Source: Paenibacillus rubinfantis (GTDB taxonomy: Bacteria; Bacillota; Bacilli; Paenibacillales; Paenibacillaceae). Taken from it: a stretch of DNA of 64,000 bases. The stretch is from the NCBI RefSeq assembly GCF_001486505.1, contig NZ_LN909066.1, forward strand, positions 536,451 to 600,450, read 5' to 3'. The position numbers were made by a program, and so were the translations under genes. Under the pieces are notes generated by a model. The model did not search any database and was not told the origin of the DNA. It saw only the letters and a list, made by a program, of their open reading frames with translations. Below are positions 17,766-26,524 of this stretch, one piece after another (position 1 is the stretch's first letter; each line of letters opens with the position of its first letter).

Positions 17766-19016
17766 ATGTCGGGAGCCTGCGCAATCCAGGGGCAAGGGAA
17801 CCTCGGCGTGATGTGGAAAACCGTATCGGAAGATTGCAATCTGGCTTGCGACTACTGTTACTACAGCACCTGCGGAGGGAAGCCCGGACCCAAAATCAAC
17901 CGAATCGATTCGGTCTTATTAGATAAATTTATTAAAGATTACATGCAGTACAGCCAAGGCGCCGCAACGTTTGCCTGGCAAGGTGGAGAGCCGCTGTTGG
18001 CCGGTCTTGATTTCTTCCAAGAAGTCGTTTATCGTCAGGCCCTGCATGCCCCGCCGCATACGATCATCAGCAATTCTCTGCAAACCAATGCCACGTTGAT
18101 TGACGATCGCTGGGCAGCCTTTTTCAAAACCTATCACTTTCTGATCGGCGTCAGCCTGGACGGGCCGAAGGAAATTCATGATTCCCGGCGGGTTAATGCC
18201 GCTGGCAAGGGAAGCTTTGATCGGGCGATGGCGGGAATTGGGCATTTGCGGAAGCATCAAGTCGATTTCAACATTTTGACAGTGATCCACAAGGGGAACG
18301 TAGATCAAGCCAAGACGTTAATGGCGTTTTATCGTGAGAACGGTTTCAATTTCGTGCAGTTTATCCCCTGTATGGATTTCCGCTCCCAGCAGGTAGACCA
18401 ACCCGGCGAGTATGAAATTACGCCGCAAGAGTATGGCGACTTCCTATGCGAAATTTTCGATGAATGGTATAACGACGGTAATCCGGAAGTGTCCATCCGC
18501 TTCTTTGATAATATGCTCGGCGTTTATATGAATCGGGAAGCGGAGCATTGCGTGCATCGGGCTGCGTGCCCGACAAGCCTGGTATTAGAGCAAAATGGAG
18601 AGGCTTTTCCCTGCGATTTCTTTATTCATAAGCAATGGTCTGTAGGGAATGTCGCCAGCAGTTCCATCTCAGAGATGCTGTCCCACCCTAATTTTACGCG
18701 TTTTCACCAGATGAAACCCGCCCTGCCGGATCCGTGCCGTACCTGCGAATGGCAGCGGCTTTGCTATGGTGGATGCCCCCGCAATCGCAAATGGAACCCG
18801 GAAGACCATCAGGTAGGCCCTGATTACTTCTGCCAAAGCTATAAGCAGATTTATGCCTATGCCCATGAGCGTGTGTTGGATATAAGCCAGCGGATGCGCC
18901 GGGAGCTGTACTCTCGTCATTTGCAGCATGAGTATGGCGGCAAACCACCGGGGCGCAACGAGCCTTGTCCGTGTGGAAGCGGCAAGAAACATAAGGCGTG
19001 CTGTGCCGCCCTATAA
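17766..19016 (+). CDS. Radical SAM anaerobic sulfatase-maturating enzyme with SEC-C tail
   Basis: Maturase of 416 aa that oxidises the active-site Cys of a sulfatase to formylglycine using S-adenosylmethionine and iron-sulfur clusters. The radical SAM cluster motif is C24-x3-C28-x2-C31 (CNLACDYCYY). The C-terminal SPASM region supplies auxiliary-cluster cysteines in CVHRAACP, EAFPCDFF, CRTCEWQRLCYGGCPRN and YFCQSY. The last ~20 residues (GRNEPCPCGSGKKHKACC) are a SEC-C zinc motif like that at the end of SecA, an addition not needed for catalysis. The RBS GGAGGAG precedes ATG. Its probable client is the C-T-P-S-R sulfatase at 13266-14804, though other sulfatases may exist elsewhere. Confidence 0.93.
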   Translation: MSGACAIQGQGNLGVMWKTVSEDCNLACDYCYYSTCGGKPGPKINRIDSVLLDKFIKDYMQYSQGAATFAWQGGEPLLAGLDFFQEVVYRQALHAPPHTIISNSLQTNATLIDDRWAAFFKTYHFLIGVSLDGPKEIHDSRRVNAAGKGSFDRAMAGIGHLRKHQVDFNILTVIHKGNVDQAKTLMAFYRENGFNFVQFIPCMDFRSQQVDQPGEYEITPQEYGDFLCEIFDEWYNDGNPEVSIRFFDNMLGVYMNREAEHCVHRAACPTSLVLEQNGEAFPCDFFIHKQWSVGNVASSSISEMLSHPNFTRFHQMKPALPDPCRTCEWQRLCYGGCPRNRKWNPEDHQVGPDYFCQSYKQIYAYAHERVLDISQRMRRELYSRHLQHEYGGKPPGRNEPCPCGSGKKHKACCAAL

Positions 19017-19043
19017 GCGCTCATCTGCAGCTAAGTCTGGCCT

Positions 19044-19904
19044 CTATCCCCTCCCGCCCCCGCTGCGATACTCACTCGGCGACATCCCTGTGGATTTCTT
19101 AAACTGCCGAGAGAAGTACAACGCATCGTTAAAGCCGACGGAGGATGCGATTTGGTCGATCGTTAACGGGCCGGCCAGCAGCTCCTTCGCTTTATCGATT
19201 CGGATCTTAGTCAGATACTGCTTCGGCGACAGCCCTGTCCGGGCCTTGAAGGCGTTAAACAAATGGGCGCGGTGATAGCCGAGATTCCGGGACAACTCCT
19301 CGATGCCGATCTGTTGCGAATATTGCAGCTGGAACCAGCGAATCGCCTGCTCCACCTGCCGGTCGATTATCGCCGGCTCCTTCGCGGCGGAACGGGGCAA
19401 ATGTTCTCGGTTCGCTACTCCAAACTGGTGGAACAACAGCGTCATCCATCCCACCGCCTCCAGACTCTCCAACTGCGGGTGATCGGTCCGGCGGAACGAG
19501 GAGCGAAGGCGAGCATAAAGCTTGCGTAGTTGCTCCGGTTCCCCGGAGCCTACCACCGGTTTGTCCGGCGTAATGCCGACTTCCGCCAGCTGCCGGAGGA
19601 CACCGGGCCCTCGTAACGCCACCCATGCGTAATGCCACGGATGCCGGGAATCCGCCTCATACATAAACAAGCCATTCGGAAAAATCACGAAGGTATCCCC
19701 CGCGCGGCAAGGATATCCCTGTCCTTCCCAGGTATACATCCCCTTCCCTTCAAACACCGTATGCAGCAAAAAATAGTCATGCACGGACGGACCGATCCGA
19801 TGGTTCGGATGAGGCCGGCCTTGCCCGCTGAACAAGACGGTCACGTCCCGCTCCCGGTCATCGGGGCTCATATACACTTCAAACAACTCATGTTCGGGAT
19901 TCAT
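19044..19904 (-). CDS. AraC family regulator of the alpha-galactosidase
   Basis: One-component regulator of about 286 aa with an N-terminal cupin domain (YPCRAGDTFVIFPNGLFMYE) and a C-terminal AraC domain with both helix-turn-helix motifs (GIEELSRNLGYHRAHLFNAF and IDQIASSVGFNDALYFSRQF). A GTG directly before the ATG is an alternative start; the RBS is weak. It converges on the maturase gene (27 bases apart) and is divergent from the GH4 gene. A 13-base direct repeat sits in the shared promoter region where an AraC activator of the GH4 gene would bind, as in the raffinose/melibiose operons of other Bacillota. Confidence 0.88.
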   Translation of the reverse strand: MNPEHELFEVYMSPDDRERDVTVLFSGQGRPHPNHRIGPSVHDYFLLHTVFEGKGMYTWEGQGYPCRAGDTFVIFPNGLFMYEADSRHPWHYAWVALRGPGVLRQLAEVGITPDKPVVGSGEPEQLRKLYARLRSSFRRTDHPQLESLEAVGWMTLLFHQFGVANREHLPRSAAKEPAIIDRQVEQAIRWFQLQYSQQIGIEELSRNLGYHRAHLFNAFKARTGLSPKQYLTKIRIDKAKELLAGPLTIDQIASSVGFNDALYFSRQFKKSTGMSPSEYRSGGGRG

Positions 19905-19977
19905 CACGAATTACGGCCCCCTGAAAAGCGTTTTGGCCTGCTCTCCCTAGCGTAAGGGATAACAGACCAAAATACAA

Positions 19978-20037
19978 CATTCCTCCATACTTGCCTTCCA
20001 TTCCTCCATACCTTTCTTTCAGGTGGAGCGCTATATT
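19978..20037 (+). promoter_or_regulatory. Direct-repeat activator site and promoter of GH4 gene
   Basis: CATTCCTCCATAC occurs twice without mismatch (19978-19990 and 19999-20011), 21 bases apart, about two helical turns. The second copy ends where the -35 of a promoter with -10 TATATT (20032-20037) would be, and that -35 is poor. This is the usual layout for an AraC-type activator that replaces the -35 contact. Confidence 0.65.
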
Positions 20038-20063
20038 GAAGAGGAAAAAGGAGGCGATTAAAC

Positions 20064-21362
20064 ATGTCCAAAATTACATTTATCGGGGCAGGAAGTACGG
20101 TTTTCGCCAAAAATGTGCTGGGCGATTGCATGCAAACTCCCGCCTTGCAGGGTTTTGAGCTGGCCTTGTTCGACATCGACCTGCAGCGGCTTAAAGATTC
20201 GGAGAACATGCTAAATCATTTGAAGCACAGCAGCGGCAGTACTTGTGTCGTGAAAGCCTACACCGACCGGAAGGAAGCGCTGAAAGGCGCGAAATATGTC
20301 ATCAACGCCATCCAGGTCGGCGGGTATGATCCATGCACCATTACGGATTTCGAGATTCCCAAGAAATACGGGCTGCGCCAAACGATCGCCGATACGGTGG
20401 GGATTGGCGGGATTTTCCGCAACCTGCGGACGATTCCCGTGATGCTGGACTTCGCGGCTGATATTCGCGAAGTGTGCCCAGACGCCTTATTCCTAAATTA
20501 CACCAACCCGATGGCCGTATTGACCAATGTGATGAATACTTACGGCCAGGTCCGTACCGTAGGTCTCTGCCACAGCGTGCAGGTTTGCGTTCCCGGATTG
20601 TTCGATAGTCTAGGGCTGGACTCGACAGGCGTTCAAGCGAAAATCGCCGGCATCAACCACATGGCCTGGCTGCTTGAGGTCACCCGGGACGGCGTTGACT
20701 TGTATCCGGAAATCAAACGCCTTGCGGCCGAAAAGCAACAGCAGCCGCATCATGACATGGTCCGGTTCGAAATGATGTTGAAATTCGGCTACTACATCAC
20801 CGAATCGTCCGAGCATAATGCCGAATATCATCCTTATTTCATCAAGCGGAACTATCCTGAACTGATCGACCGTTTTCAAATACCGCTGGATGAATACCCG
20901 CGCCGCTGCATTGAGCAAATCTCCAATTGGGAGCGCATGCGCGAGGAGCTTGTCGGCAACCGGGAGCTGAAGCACGAGCGCTCGCACGAATACGCTTCGT
21001 ATATTTTGGAAGCGATTGAAACCAACGTCCCGTTCAAAATCGGCGGCAACGTGATGAATACGGGGCTGATTCCGAACCTTCCGGCCGAAGCCTGCGTGGA
21101 AGTTCCCTGCCTTGTGGATGCCAGCGGCGTAACTCCTACCTTTGTAGGAAATCTGCCGCCGCAATGCGCCGCCTTAAACCGGACGAACATCAACACCCAA
21201 CTTCTGACGATTGAAGCGGCGATCACCCGCAAGAAGGAGCATATCTATCATGCCGCCATGCTGGATCCCCACACCTCCGCCGAACTGTCCATCGACGATA
21301 TCATCGCCATGTGCGATGACTTGATTGAAGCACACGGGGATTGGCTGCCAGCCTATCACTAG
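20064..21362 (+). CDS. GH4 alpha-galactosidase (MelA-like)
   Basis: NAD- and metal-dependent glycosidase of 432 aa, cytoplasmic, that hydrolyses alpha-galactosides such as melibiose or raffinose by an oxidation-elimination mechanism. The Rossmann motif FIGAGSTVFAKN is at the N-terminus, FNYTNPMA-like NYTNPMA at about 145, and the metal-ligand motif C169-H170 in GLCHSVQ, with H199 in GINHM, both typical of GH4. The subgroup with CHS and this length (about 430 aa) is usually alpha-galactosidase rather than 6-phospho-glucosidase, which fits import by an ABC system instead of a PTS. The RBS AAAGGAGG precedes ATG. The stop codon is 14 bases from the convergent permease gene. Confidence 0.9.
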   Translation: MSKITFIGAGSTVFAKNVLGDCMQTPALQGFELALFDIDLQRLKDSENMLNHLKHSSGSTCVVKAYTDRKEALKGAKYVINAIQVGGYDPCTITDFEIPKKYGLRQTIADTVGIGGIFRNLRTIPVMLDFAADIREVCPDALFLNYTNPMAVLTNVMNTYGQVRTVGLCHSVQVCVPGLFDSLGLDSTGVQAKIAGINHMAWLLEVTRDGVDLYPEIKRLAAEKQQQPHHDMVRFEMMLKFGYYITESSEHNAEYHPYFIKRNYPELIDRFQIPLDEYPRRCIEQISNWERMREELVGNRELKHERSHEYASYILEAIETNVPFKIGGNVMNTGLIPNLPAEACVEVPCLVDASGVTPTFVGNLPPQCAALNRTNINTQLLTIEAAITRKKEHIYHAAMLDPHTSAELSIDDIIAMCDDLIEAHGDWLPAYH

Positions 21363-21376
21363 ACGGCAACGCCCTG

Positions 21377-22201
21377 TTATTTGACCGACCCGATCATCCC
21401 GGCCACAAAATGCTTCTGCATCATGAAGAAAACGATAGCCGTCGGGAGCGTCGAAATGACGATCGCCAGCATGATCAGCCCGTAGTCCGGCGAATAGCTG
21501 GAGCCCAACGTGGAGATCAGCAAAGGCACCGTTTGTTTCTGCGGCGTTTGCAGCACGATCAGCGGCCACATGTAGTTGTTCCAACTGCTCATAAACGTGA
21601 TGATTGCTGCCGCCGCGTACGTCGTTTTCATCGTAGGCACGTAGACGCGAAAGAACATCCCCAGCTCGGATAAACCGTCGATCCGGCCCGCTTCCAGCAG
21701 CTCCTTCGGGAACATTTTGGTGCTCTGCCGGAAGAAGAAGATCAGAAACGCCGTCGTCATTGTCGGCAGCACGACCGCGGCCAGTGTATCGATGCCGATC
21801 AGGGGCACCAGGTTGGTGATCCGCCCGAACATACGGTAGAGCGGCACCATCAACGCCGCAAACGGCAGCATCATCGACAGCAACAGCACGTTAAATACGA
21901 CGTCCTTCGCCTTGCTGCGGTAAATCTCGAAGCCGTATCCGGCCAGCGAAGCGATCAGCAAGGCGAGCAGCGTCGTGGAGACCGAGACGGTCAGCGAGTT
22001 CTTCAGTGCATTCAGCATATCGACGGAATCCAGCAGGCTGCGCAGGTTCGCCATAAAATGGGAGCCTGGCAACAGCTTGCCTCTGGTGACATCGACCGAC
22101 GGGTTTGTGGAGCTCACGAGGATCCATAGAAACGGAAAAATCGAAACAAACGCCGCCACCGCAAGAAATACGTACATGGAAATCCGTTTGGCCCTAAGCA
22201 T
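21377..22201 (-). CDS. Sugar ABC transporter permease (MalG/MsmG type)
   Basis: Permease of about 274 aa with six membrane segments, the EAA loop LLEAGRIDGLSELGMFFRVYVP and C-terminus MMQKHFVAGMIGSVK. The longest frame starts at GTG 22210; ATG 22201 after AGGTGA is preferred, giving an 8-base overlap with the partner permease and hence translational coupling. It is the last gene of the importer operon and converges on the GH4 gene, which marks the imported sugar as an alpha-galactoside. Confidence 0.92.
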   Translation of the reverse strand: MLRAKRISMYVFLAVAAFVSIFPFLWILVSSTNPSVDVTRGKLLPGSHFMANLRSLLDSVDMLNALKNSLTVSVSTTLLALLIASLAGYGFEIYRSKAKDVVFNVLLLSMMLPFAALMVPLYRMFGRITNLVPLIGIDTLAAVVLPTMTTAFLIFFFRQSTKMFPKELLEAGRIDGLSELGMFFRVYVPTMKTTYAAAAIITFMSSWNNYMWPLIVLQTPQKQTVPLLISTLGSSYSPDYGLIMLAIVISTLPTAIVFFMMQKHFVAGMIGSVK

Positions 22202-23090
22202 CGCGATCACCTGCCACTTTAAACTGGAGGATGGATAAGAGGATGATCATGACCACGATGGAATACGACACCGTTGCCGCATACCCGAAATTCGCCGAAT
22301 ATTTAAACGATAAATTATAAATGTATTGCGAGATTGTGGAGCTGGCATTCCCGGGTCCACCCTGCGTAATGTTCATGACCTCGTCAAACAGTTGCAGCGT
22401 GCCGATTGTCGAGGTAATCGAGGTGAACAGAATGATCGGCTTCAAGAGCGGAATCGTGATCCGAAAAAACTGCTTTACCGCCGAAGCCCCATCGATGCGG
22501 GCCGCTTCGTAGATCGACGGCTCGATATTTTGAATCCCCGACAGGTAAAAGATCATGTTGTACCCTGTCCACCGCCAGGTAATCGCGATAATAATCGTCA
22601 CCTTTGCCCACAACGGATCCGTAATCCACGGGATCGGTTCGGAGATCAGGTGCAGATGCAGCAGGAGCAGGTTAACCAGTCCATCGCCCGCAAACAGGTA
22701 TTTAAAAATAACCGAATAGGCGACCAGCGACGTGATACAGGGTAGGAAAATCGCCGTACGGAAAAAGCCCTTCCACTTCAAAGTCCGATCGTTTAGCACG
22801 ACCGACAGCACCAGCGCCAGCAGCACCATGATCGGCACCTGCACGATCAGGTAAATAAACGTATTTTTGACCGCCGTCAGGAACATGGAGTCCGTAAACA
22901 ACCGCCGGTAGTTCCCGAGCCCGTTAAAGGTCAGGTTCGAACCCGTTCCGGTTTGCAGCGACAGGAGCAGAGCTTGGATCATCGGGTAAAAATAAAACAC
23001 CGCGATCATCAGCACGGCGACCATGACAAACGACCAGCCGACAAGGGAAGTTTTCCAGCGTAAGCGTAACGCAGGCCCGGATGCTCTCAT
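22194..23090 (-). CDS. Sugar ABC transporter permease (MalF/MsmF type)
   Basis: Permease of 298 aa with six membrane segments (first at about 15-37, FVMVAVLMIAVFYFYPMIQA) and the EAA loop YEAARIDGASAVKQFFRITIP. The frame is open to 23162, but the RBS AAGGAG lies 9 bases before ATG 23090 (MRASGPAL), which is chosen. It pairs with the MalG-type permease it overlaps and with the lipoprotein 99 bases upstream. Confidence 0.92.
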   Translation of the reverse strand: MRASGPALRLRWKTSLVGWSFVMVAVLMIAVFYFYPMIQALLLSLQTGTGSNLTFNGLGNYRRLFTDSMFLTAVKNTFIYLIVQVPIMVLLALVLSVVLNDRTLKWKGFFRTAIFLPCITSLVAYSVIFKYLFAGDGLVNLLLLHLHLISEPIPWITDPLWAKVTIIIAITWRWTGYNMIFYLSGIQNIEPSIYEAARIDGASAVKQFFRITIPLLKPIILFTSITSTIGTLQLFDEVMNITQGGPGNASSTISQYIYNLSFKYSANFGYAATVSYSIVVMIILLSILQFKVAGDRDA

Positions 23091-23189
23091 CGATTTCATC
23101 TCCTTCTCTTTGTAGTAGCAAGCCGCCTGGAACCGAAAAACCTTGAACTGGGAACAGCCCAAGGTTATCGTCGGTTCATTCCGTTATGC

Positions 23190-24542
23190 TTATTGCAGCT
23201 GGGATTCGGCTTGAGCCTGGGCATCGCGGATGACGCTGTCCACGTCTTTGCCGTTTAAGTAGTTCTGGATTTCAATGGCCAGAATGTCATCGATTGCGTA
23301 GGTATGCAGGCCGTAATTAACCTTGGGCACCTCTTCGGTCCATTTCGCGAAATCGGCGTAAATCTTCTGACCGCCAAAGAACTCGTCGGCTTTATCATAA
23401 GCCGCTCCGCTGGATGCAGCCTTCAGCGAACCAATCGCACCGATTTTCTCCAACAACAGGGAATATAACTCGCTATCAGAGCCAAAAGTCTCGGCCAGGA
23501 AATTAGCAGCCGCGTCCTGACCATCCATATTCATCACATACCATGAGCTGCCGCCCAGGTTGGAGGCGTTCACCGATGAAGCGCTATTCGCCAGCTTCGG
23601 CGTTGGCACGACCGCCCATTTACCGGATTGGGTAGCCTCCGCTTTGACGGACGGCGTAATCCAGTTGCCGGTTGGGACCGACGCAACGTCCCCGTTATTA
23701 AACGCCGCCAAGAATTGGCTCCAGTCCGAATTCAATTTCACGATATTCGCGTCGAACATCGCTTTATACGTTTCCAGCGCTTCCTTAATCACCGGATTAT
23801 CCGCCAGATTTGGCGTCTTCCCGTCTTCCTTCAAGTACCACGTTCCTGCCGACTGCGCCATCACGCGGATCAGCCCGATATCATTGGGATCCTGGGTCAG
23901 CATATCCTTGCCCGTGACTTCCTTAACTTTCTTACCGATCTCGATGTACTTGCTCCAGTCAATATTCGTCACATCATCTACGGTATATCCCGCTTGCTCC
24001 AGGTAATCCGTTCGCACGTAAAGCGCCGTAGCCCCGGAATCGAACGGAACGCCGTATTGCTTCCCGTTATAACTCGTTGGTCCGATCTTGTACTCTGCAA
24101 AATCCTCCGGTTTGATGAGATCGGACATATCGCGGAACGAATCGGGATAAGCCTGCAAGAAATTTTGCGCCCGATAATCTTCGATCAGTACGATGTTCGG
24201 CAATCCTTTGGTCGTCCCTGAGTTGAGCCCGGTGTTCAGCTTCTGGACGATGTCGTCCTGCGCGTATTCGACGATGTTCACTTTGACGTCGGTATGCTTC
24301 GCTTCATATCTTTCTTTGGCCAGATTTAATGCGGCGATATTAAAGTTCGGATCCCAGGCCCAAACGGTGATCTCCTGGGCGCCTTTCGAGCCGTCCCCGC
24401 CGTTACCTGCAGTCGAACCCGCCGTGTCCCCCGCACTCCCCGAATTGCCGGAATTGCCTGCGGTTCCGGAACCCCCGGAACAAGCGGACACCACCAGCAT
24501 CAGTACTAAACTGAGCATCAACAGCATCAAGCTTTTTCTCAT
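23190..24542 (-). CDS. Extracellular sugar-binding lipoprotein of alpha-galactoside importer
   Basis: Solute-binding lipoprotein of 450 aa. The signal peptide (MRKSLMLLMLSLVLMLVVSAC) has the lipobox VSAC, then a long low-complexity Ser/Gly/Asn/Thr linker up to about residue 50. The body has the family 1 binding-protein features VWAWDPNFNIAALNLAKERYE, YGVPFDSGATALYVRTDYLEQAG and a C-terminal region with WTEEVPKVNYG. It is a different family from the LplA-like proteins in this window. The gene heads the importer operon and has a cre-like site 43 bases upstream of its start. Confidence 0.92.
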   Translation of the reverse strand: MRKSLMLLMLSLVLMLVVSACSGGSGTAGNSGNSGSAGDTAGSTAGNGGDGSKGAQEITVWAWDPNFNIAALNLAKERYEAKHTDVKVNIVEYAQDDIVQKLNTGLNSGTTKGLPNIVLIEDYRAQNFLQAYPDSFRDMSDLIKPEDFAEYKIGPTSYNGKQYGVPFDSGATALYVRTDYLEQAGYTVDDVTNIDWSKYIEIGKKVKEVTGKDMLTQDPNDIGLIRVMAQSAGTWYLKEDGKTPNLADNPVIKEALETYKAMFDANIVKLNSDWSQFLAAFNNGDVASVPTGNWITPSVKAEATQSGKWAVVPTPKLANSASSVNASNLGGSSWYVMNMDGQDAAANFLAETFGSDSELYSLLLEKIGAIGSLKAASSGAAYDKADEFFGGQKIYADFAKWTEEVPKVNYGLHTYAIDDILAIEIQNYLNGKDVDSVIRDAQAQAESQLQ

Positions 24543-24584
24543 TTCGGTTCATCCCCCTATTTTCGTGATCGGCAGCGCCTTTCC

Positions 24585-24599
24585 AAGAAAGCGCTTCCT
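24585..24599 (-). promoter_or_regulatory. cre-like site upstream of alpha-galactoside importer
   Basis: AAGAAAGCGCTTCCT matches the cre consensus WTGNAANCGNWNNCW at all but one position. It lies in the 191-base gap between the importer lipoprotein and the kinase gene, in the probable 5' leader of the importer operon. No convincing -35/-10 pair was found in this gap. Confidence 0.5.
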
Positions 24600-24733
24600 T
24601 TTATCGTTTTTAGGATAGCATTGCGGCGGAATCGGCCGTTAGGAATATCTTTGTACGGTTTGGTGGTTTTCTTGTCCCTATCGGGAATGCGCTTTCGCGA
24701 AACTGGTTGATTCTTTAGAAAATAGAAAAATCT

Positions 24734-26521
24734 TTAGACGGCATCCCCCGCAGCCTCCACATTCTCAATCAGCGGAAGCACGATGCGAATCTGCGTTCCT
24801 TCCCCTGTTACGCTGGTAATCCGCACGCCGTAGGACTCTCCGTAAAGCAGCTTGATCCGGTGATTAACGTTTTGAATGCCGATGCCGGTAAACAGCTTCC
24901 GGCTTTTCGGATGATCCGGCACCCACTCGTTGGGATCCAGCTCCATACCATCCCCGTTGTCCGCTACCTCGCAAACCAACGAATGCTCCGTTCTCGAGAT
25001 TAGAATGTAGATCGTCCCTTCGGTTTTCACATTAAACGCATGAAAAAAGGCGTTTTCGATAAACGGCTGCAGCATCAGCTTCGGCACCTCGCAGCGGATG
25101 CAGTCGGGCGCTATGAAGTAGCTCACCTTAATCCGGTCGCCGTAACGGACATGATTGATAAACACGTAGTTTTTTAAATTCTCGAGCTCCTGCTCGATCG
25201 TAATCGTTTCATTGGCGTTGCTGATCGTATTTTGCAGCAGGGAAATCAAGGCATTAATCGTCTCGGCCGCGGTCTCCTTGCTGCCCTTCTGAACCAGCAG
25301 CTTGATCGAAGCCAAGGTATTATACAGAAAATGCGGATTGATCTGTCGCTGCAATGCGGCGAGTTCGGCGTCCCGCTGCTCCTTCTGCGTCTCCAGCAGC
25401 CGCTGCACGTAATCGTTCAGCTCATCCAGCATGTAGTTAAAGGCTTTGCTGAGCTCCCTCACCTCATAGCTGCCGCTGACGGATATGTAATTGCGGAAAT
25501 CCTTCTTGGTGATGGTCGACATCAACCGGACCAAACGCGTTAACGACAGGGTCAGCCGGCGTGAGATCACGAACACGACCAAGAGCGCTGCTCCAATGAT
25601 CGCTAGGCAGATTAACGCGACCTGGCGAATGTTCATGATTTGCCCGGCGGTGTACTGACGGTCGATCAAATTCACAAGATAGAAGCGATAGGGCGGAAGC
25701 TCATTCGCCAGGATGATCGCATCTTTGCCAAACACCGTACCGTTTAAGTAATCTAACTGATCTTGCTTAAGCGTCTCGACATCGCGCAGCAGCTCCGGCG
25801 ACTTGCCGCCGATCAACTCCGTACGGTTGCTGGAGACGACGACACCCGCCGGGTCAAGCACCAGCACATCGTTGCCGCTGCTTGTGAAGTTGCCAAAGAA
25901 CCGGCGGAACTCCGTTTCCCGAATTGCGATATACAACATCCCGTAACTAAGCCCGCCCGTCCGGTCGACCAGCGCCTTGGAGGCAACGATAAACCGCTCC
26001 TTGCCCGCTTTCCCGTCCCGCTCGTCATATTGATACAACACGCGTAGCGGCTCCGCTGCGGTGTGGCGGGTTAAGGGATCGTCGGCCAACTCCTGCGGCG
26101 ATACGGGCCAATAGCTCGGGTCGGTGGAGTAGCTTCGCCCGTTCACCCCGATAATCGTAAGCGCCACGTCGTAGGCCCCTAGATTGGAGGCGATTTGCCC
26201 CATCTGCTCCGCCATGCGGTAATAGACCTTTGACATCGCCACCGAATTCGTGTCCCCGCCGGTGAGATACGTCTTAACCGAGCCGCTTTGCGAGGCATAA
26301 GTGACGGCATTGACGACGGAGTCGTTAAACGACTCCATTCCGGTGTTGATCTGATTCAGCACCTTGCCGTTGGTGATGCTGAATGTCTCGGCGAACAACC
26401 GCTCCGCCATGCGGATCGTAATCAGCGAGGTGAGCAGGCACACCGCGACGATGCTCACCGTCATCACGACGAACAACTTGGAGATCAGGCGGCTGCGGCG
26501 AAATTTTTCAATCAGCTTCAT
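24734..26521 (-). CDS. Membrane sensor histidine kinase (YesM type), second pair
   Basis: Sensor kinase of 595 aa. Transmembrane segments at about 15-37 and 300-320 enclose a Cache-like extracellular domain. A HAMP segment follows (RRLTLSLTRLVRLMSTITK), then H397 in QINPHFLYNTLASIK and the HATPase motifs IENAFFHAF, DNGDGM and GIGIQNVNHRI. The RBS GAGGGG is 7 bases before ATG and the gene begins 3 bases after its response regulator. The pair lies immediately upstream of the alpha-galactoside importer on the same strand, so it probably controls it. Confidence 0.93.
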   Translation of the reverse strand: MKLIEKFRRSRLISKLFVVMTVSIVAVCLLTSLITIRMAERLFAETFSITNGKVLNQINTGMESFNDSVVNAVTYASQSGSVKTYLTGGDTNSVAMSKVYYRMAEQMGQIASNLGAYDVALTIIGVNGRSYSTDPSYWPVSPQELADDPLTRHTAAEPLRVLYQYDERDGKAGKERFIVASKALVDRTGGLSYGMLYIAIRETEFRRFFGNFTSSGNDVLVLDPAGVVVSSNRTELIGGKSPELLRDVETLKQDQLDYLNGTVFGKDAIILANELPPYRFYLVNLIDRQYTAGQIMNIRQVALICLAIIGAALLVVFVISRRLTLSLTRLVRLMSTITKKDFRNYISVSGSYEVRELSKAFNYMLDELNDYVQRLLETQKEQRDAELAALQRQINPHFLYNTLASIKLLVQKGSKETAAETINALISLLQNTISNANETITIEQELENLKNYVFINHVRYGDRIKVSYFIAPDCIRCEVPKLMLQPFIENAFFHAFNVKTEGTIYILISRTEHSLVCEVADNGDGMELDPNEWVPDHPKSRKLFTGIGIQNVNHRIKLLYGESYGVRITSVTGEGTQIRIVLPLIENVEAAGDAV

Positions 26522-26524
26522 CCG

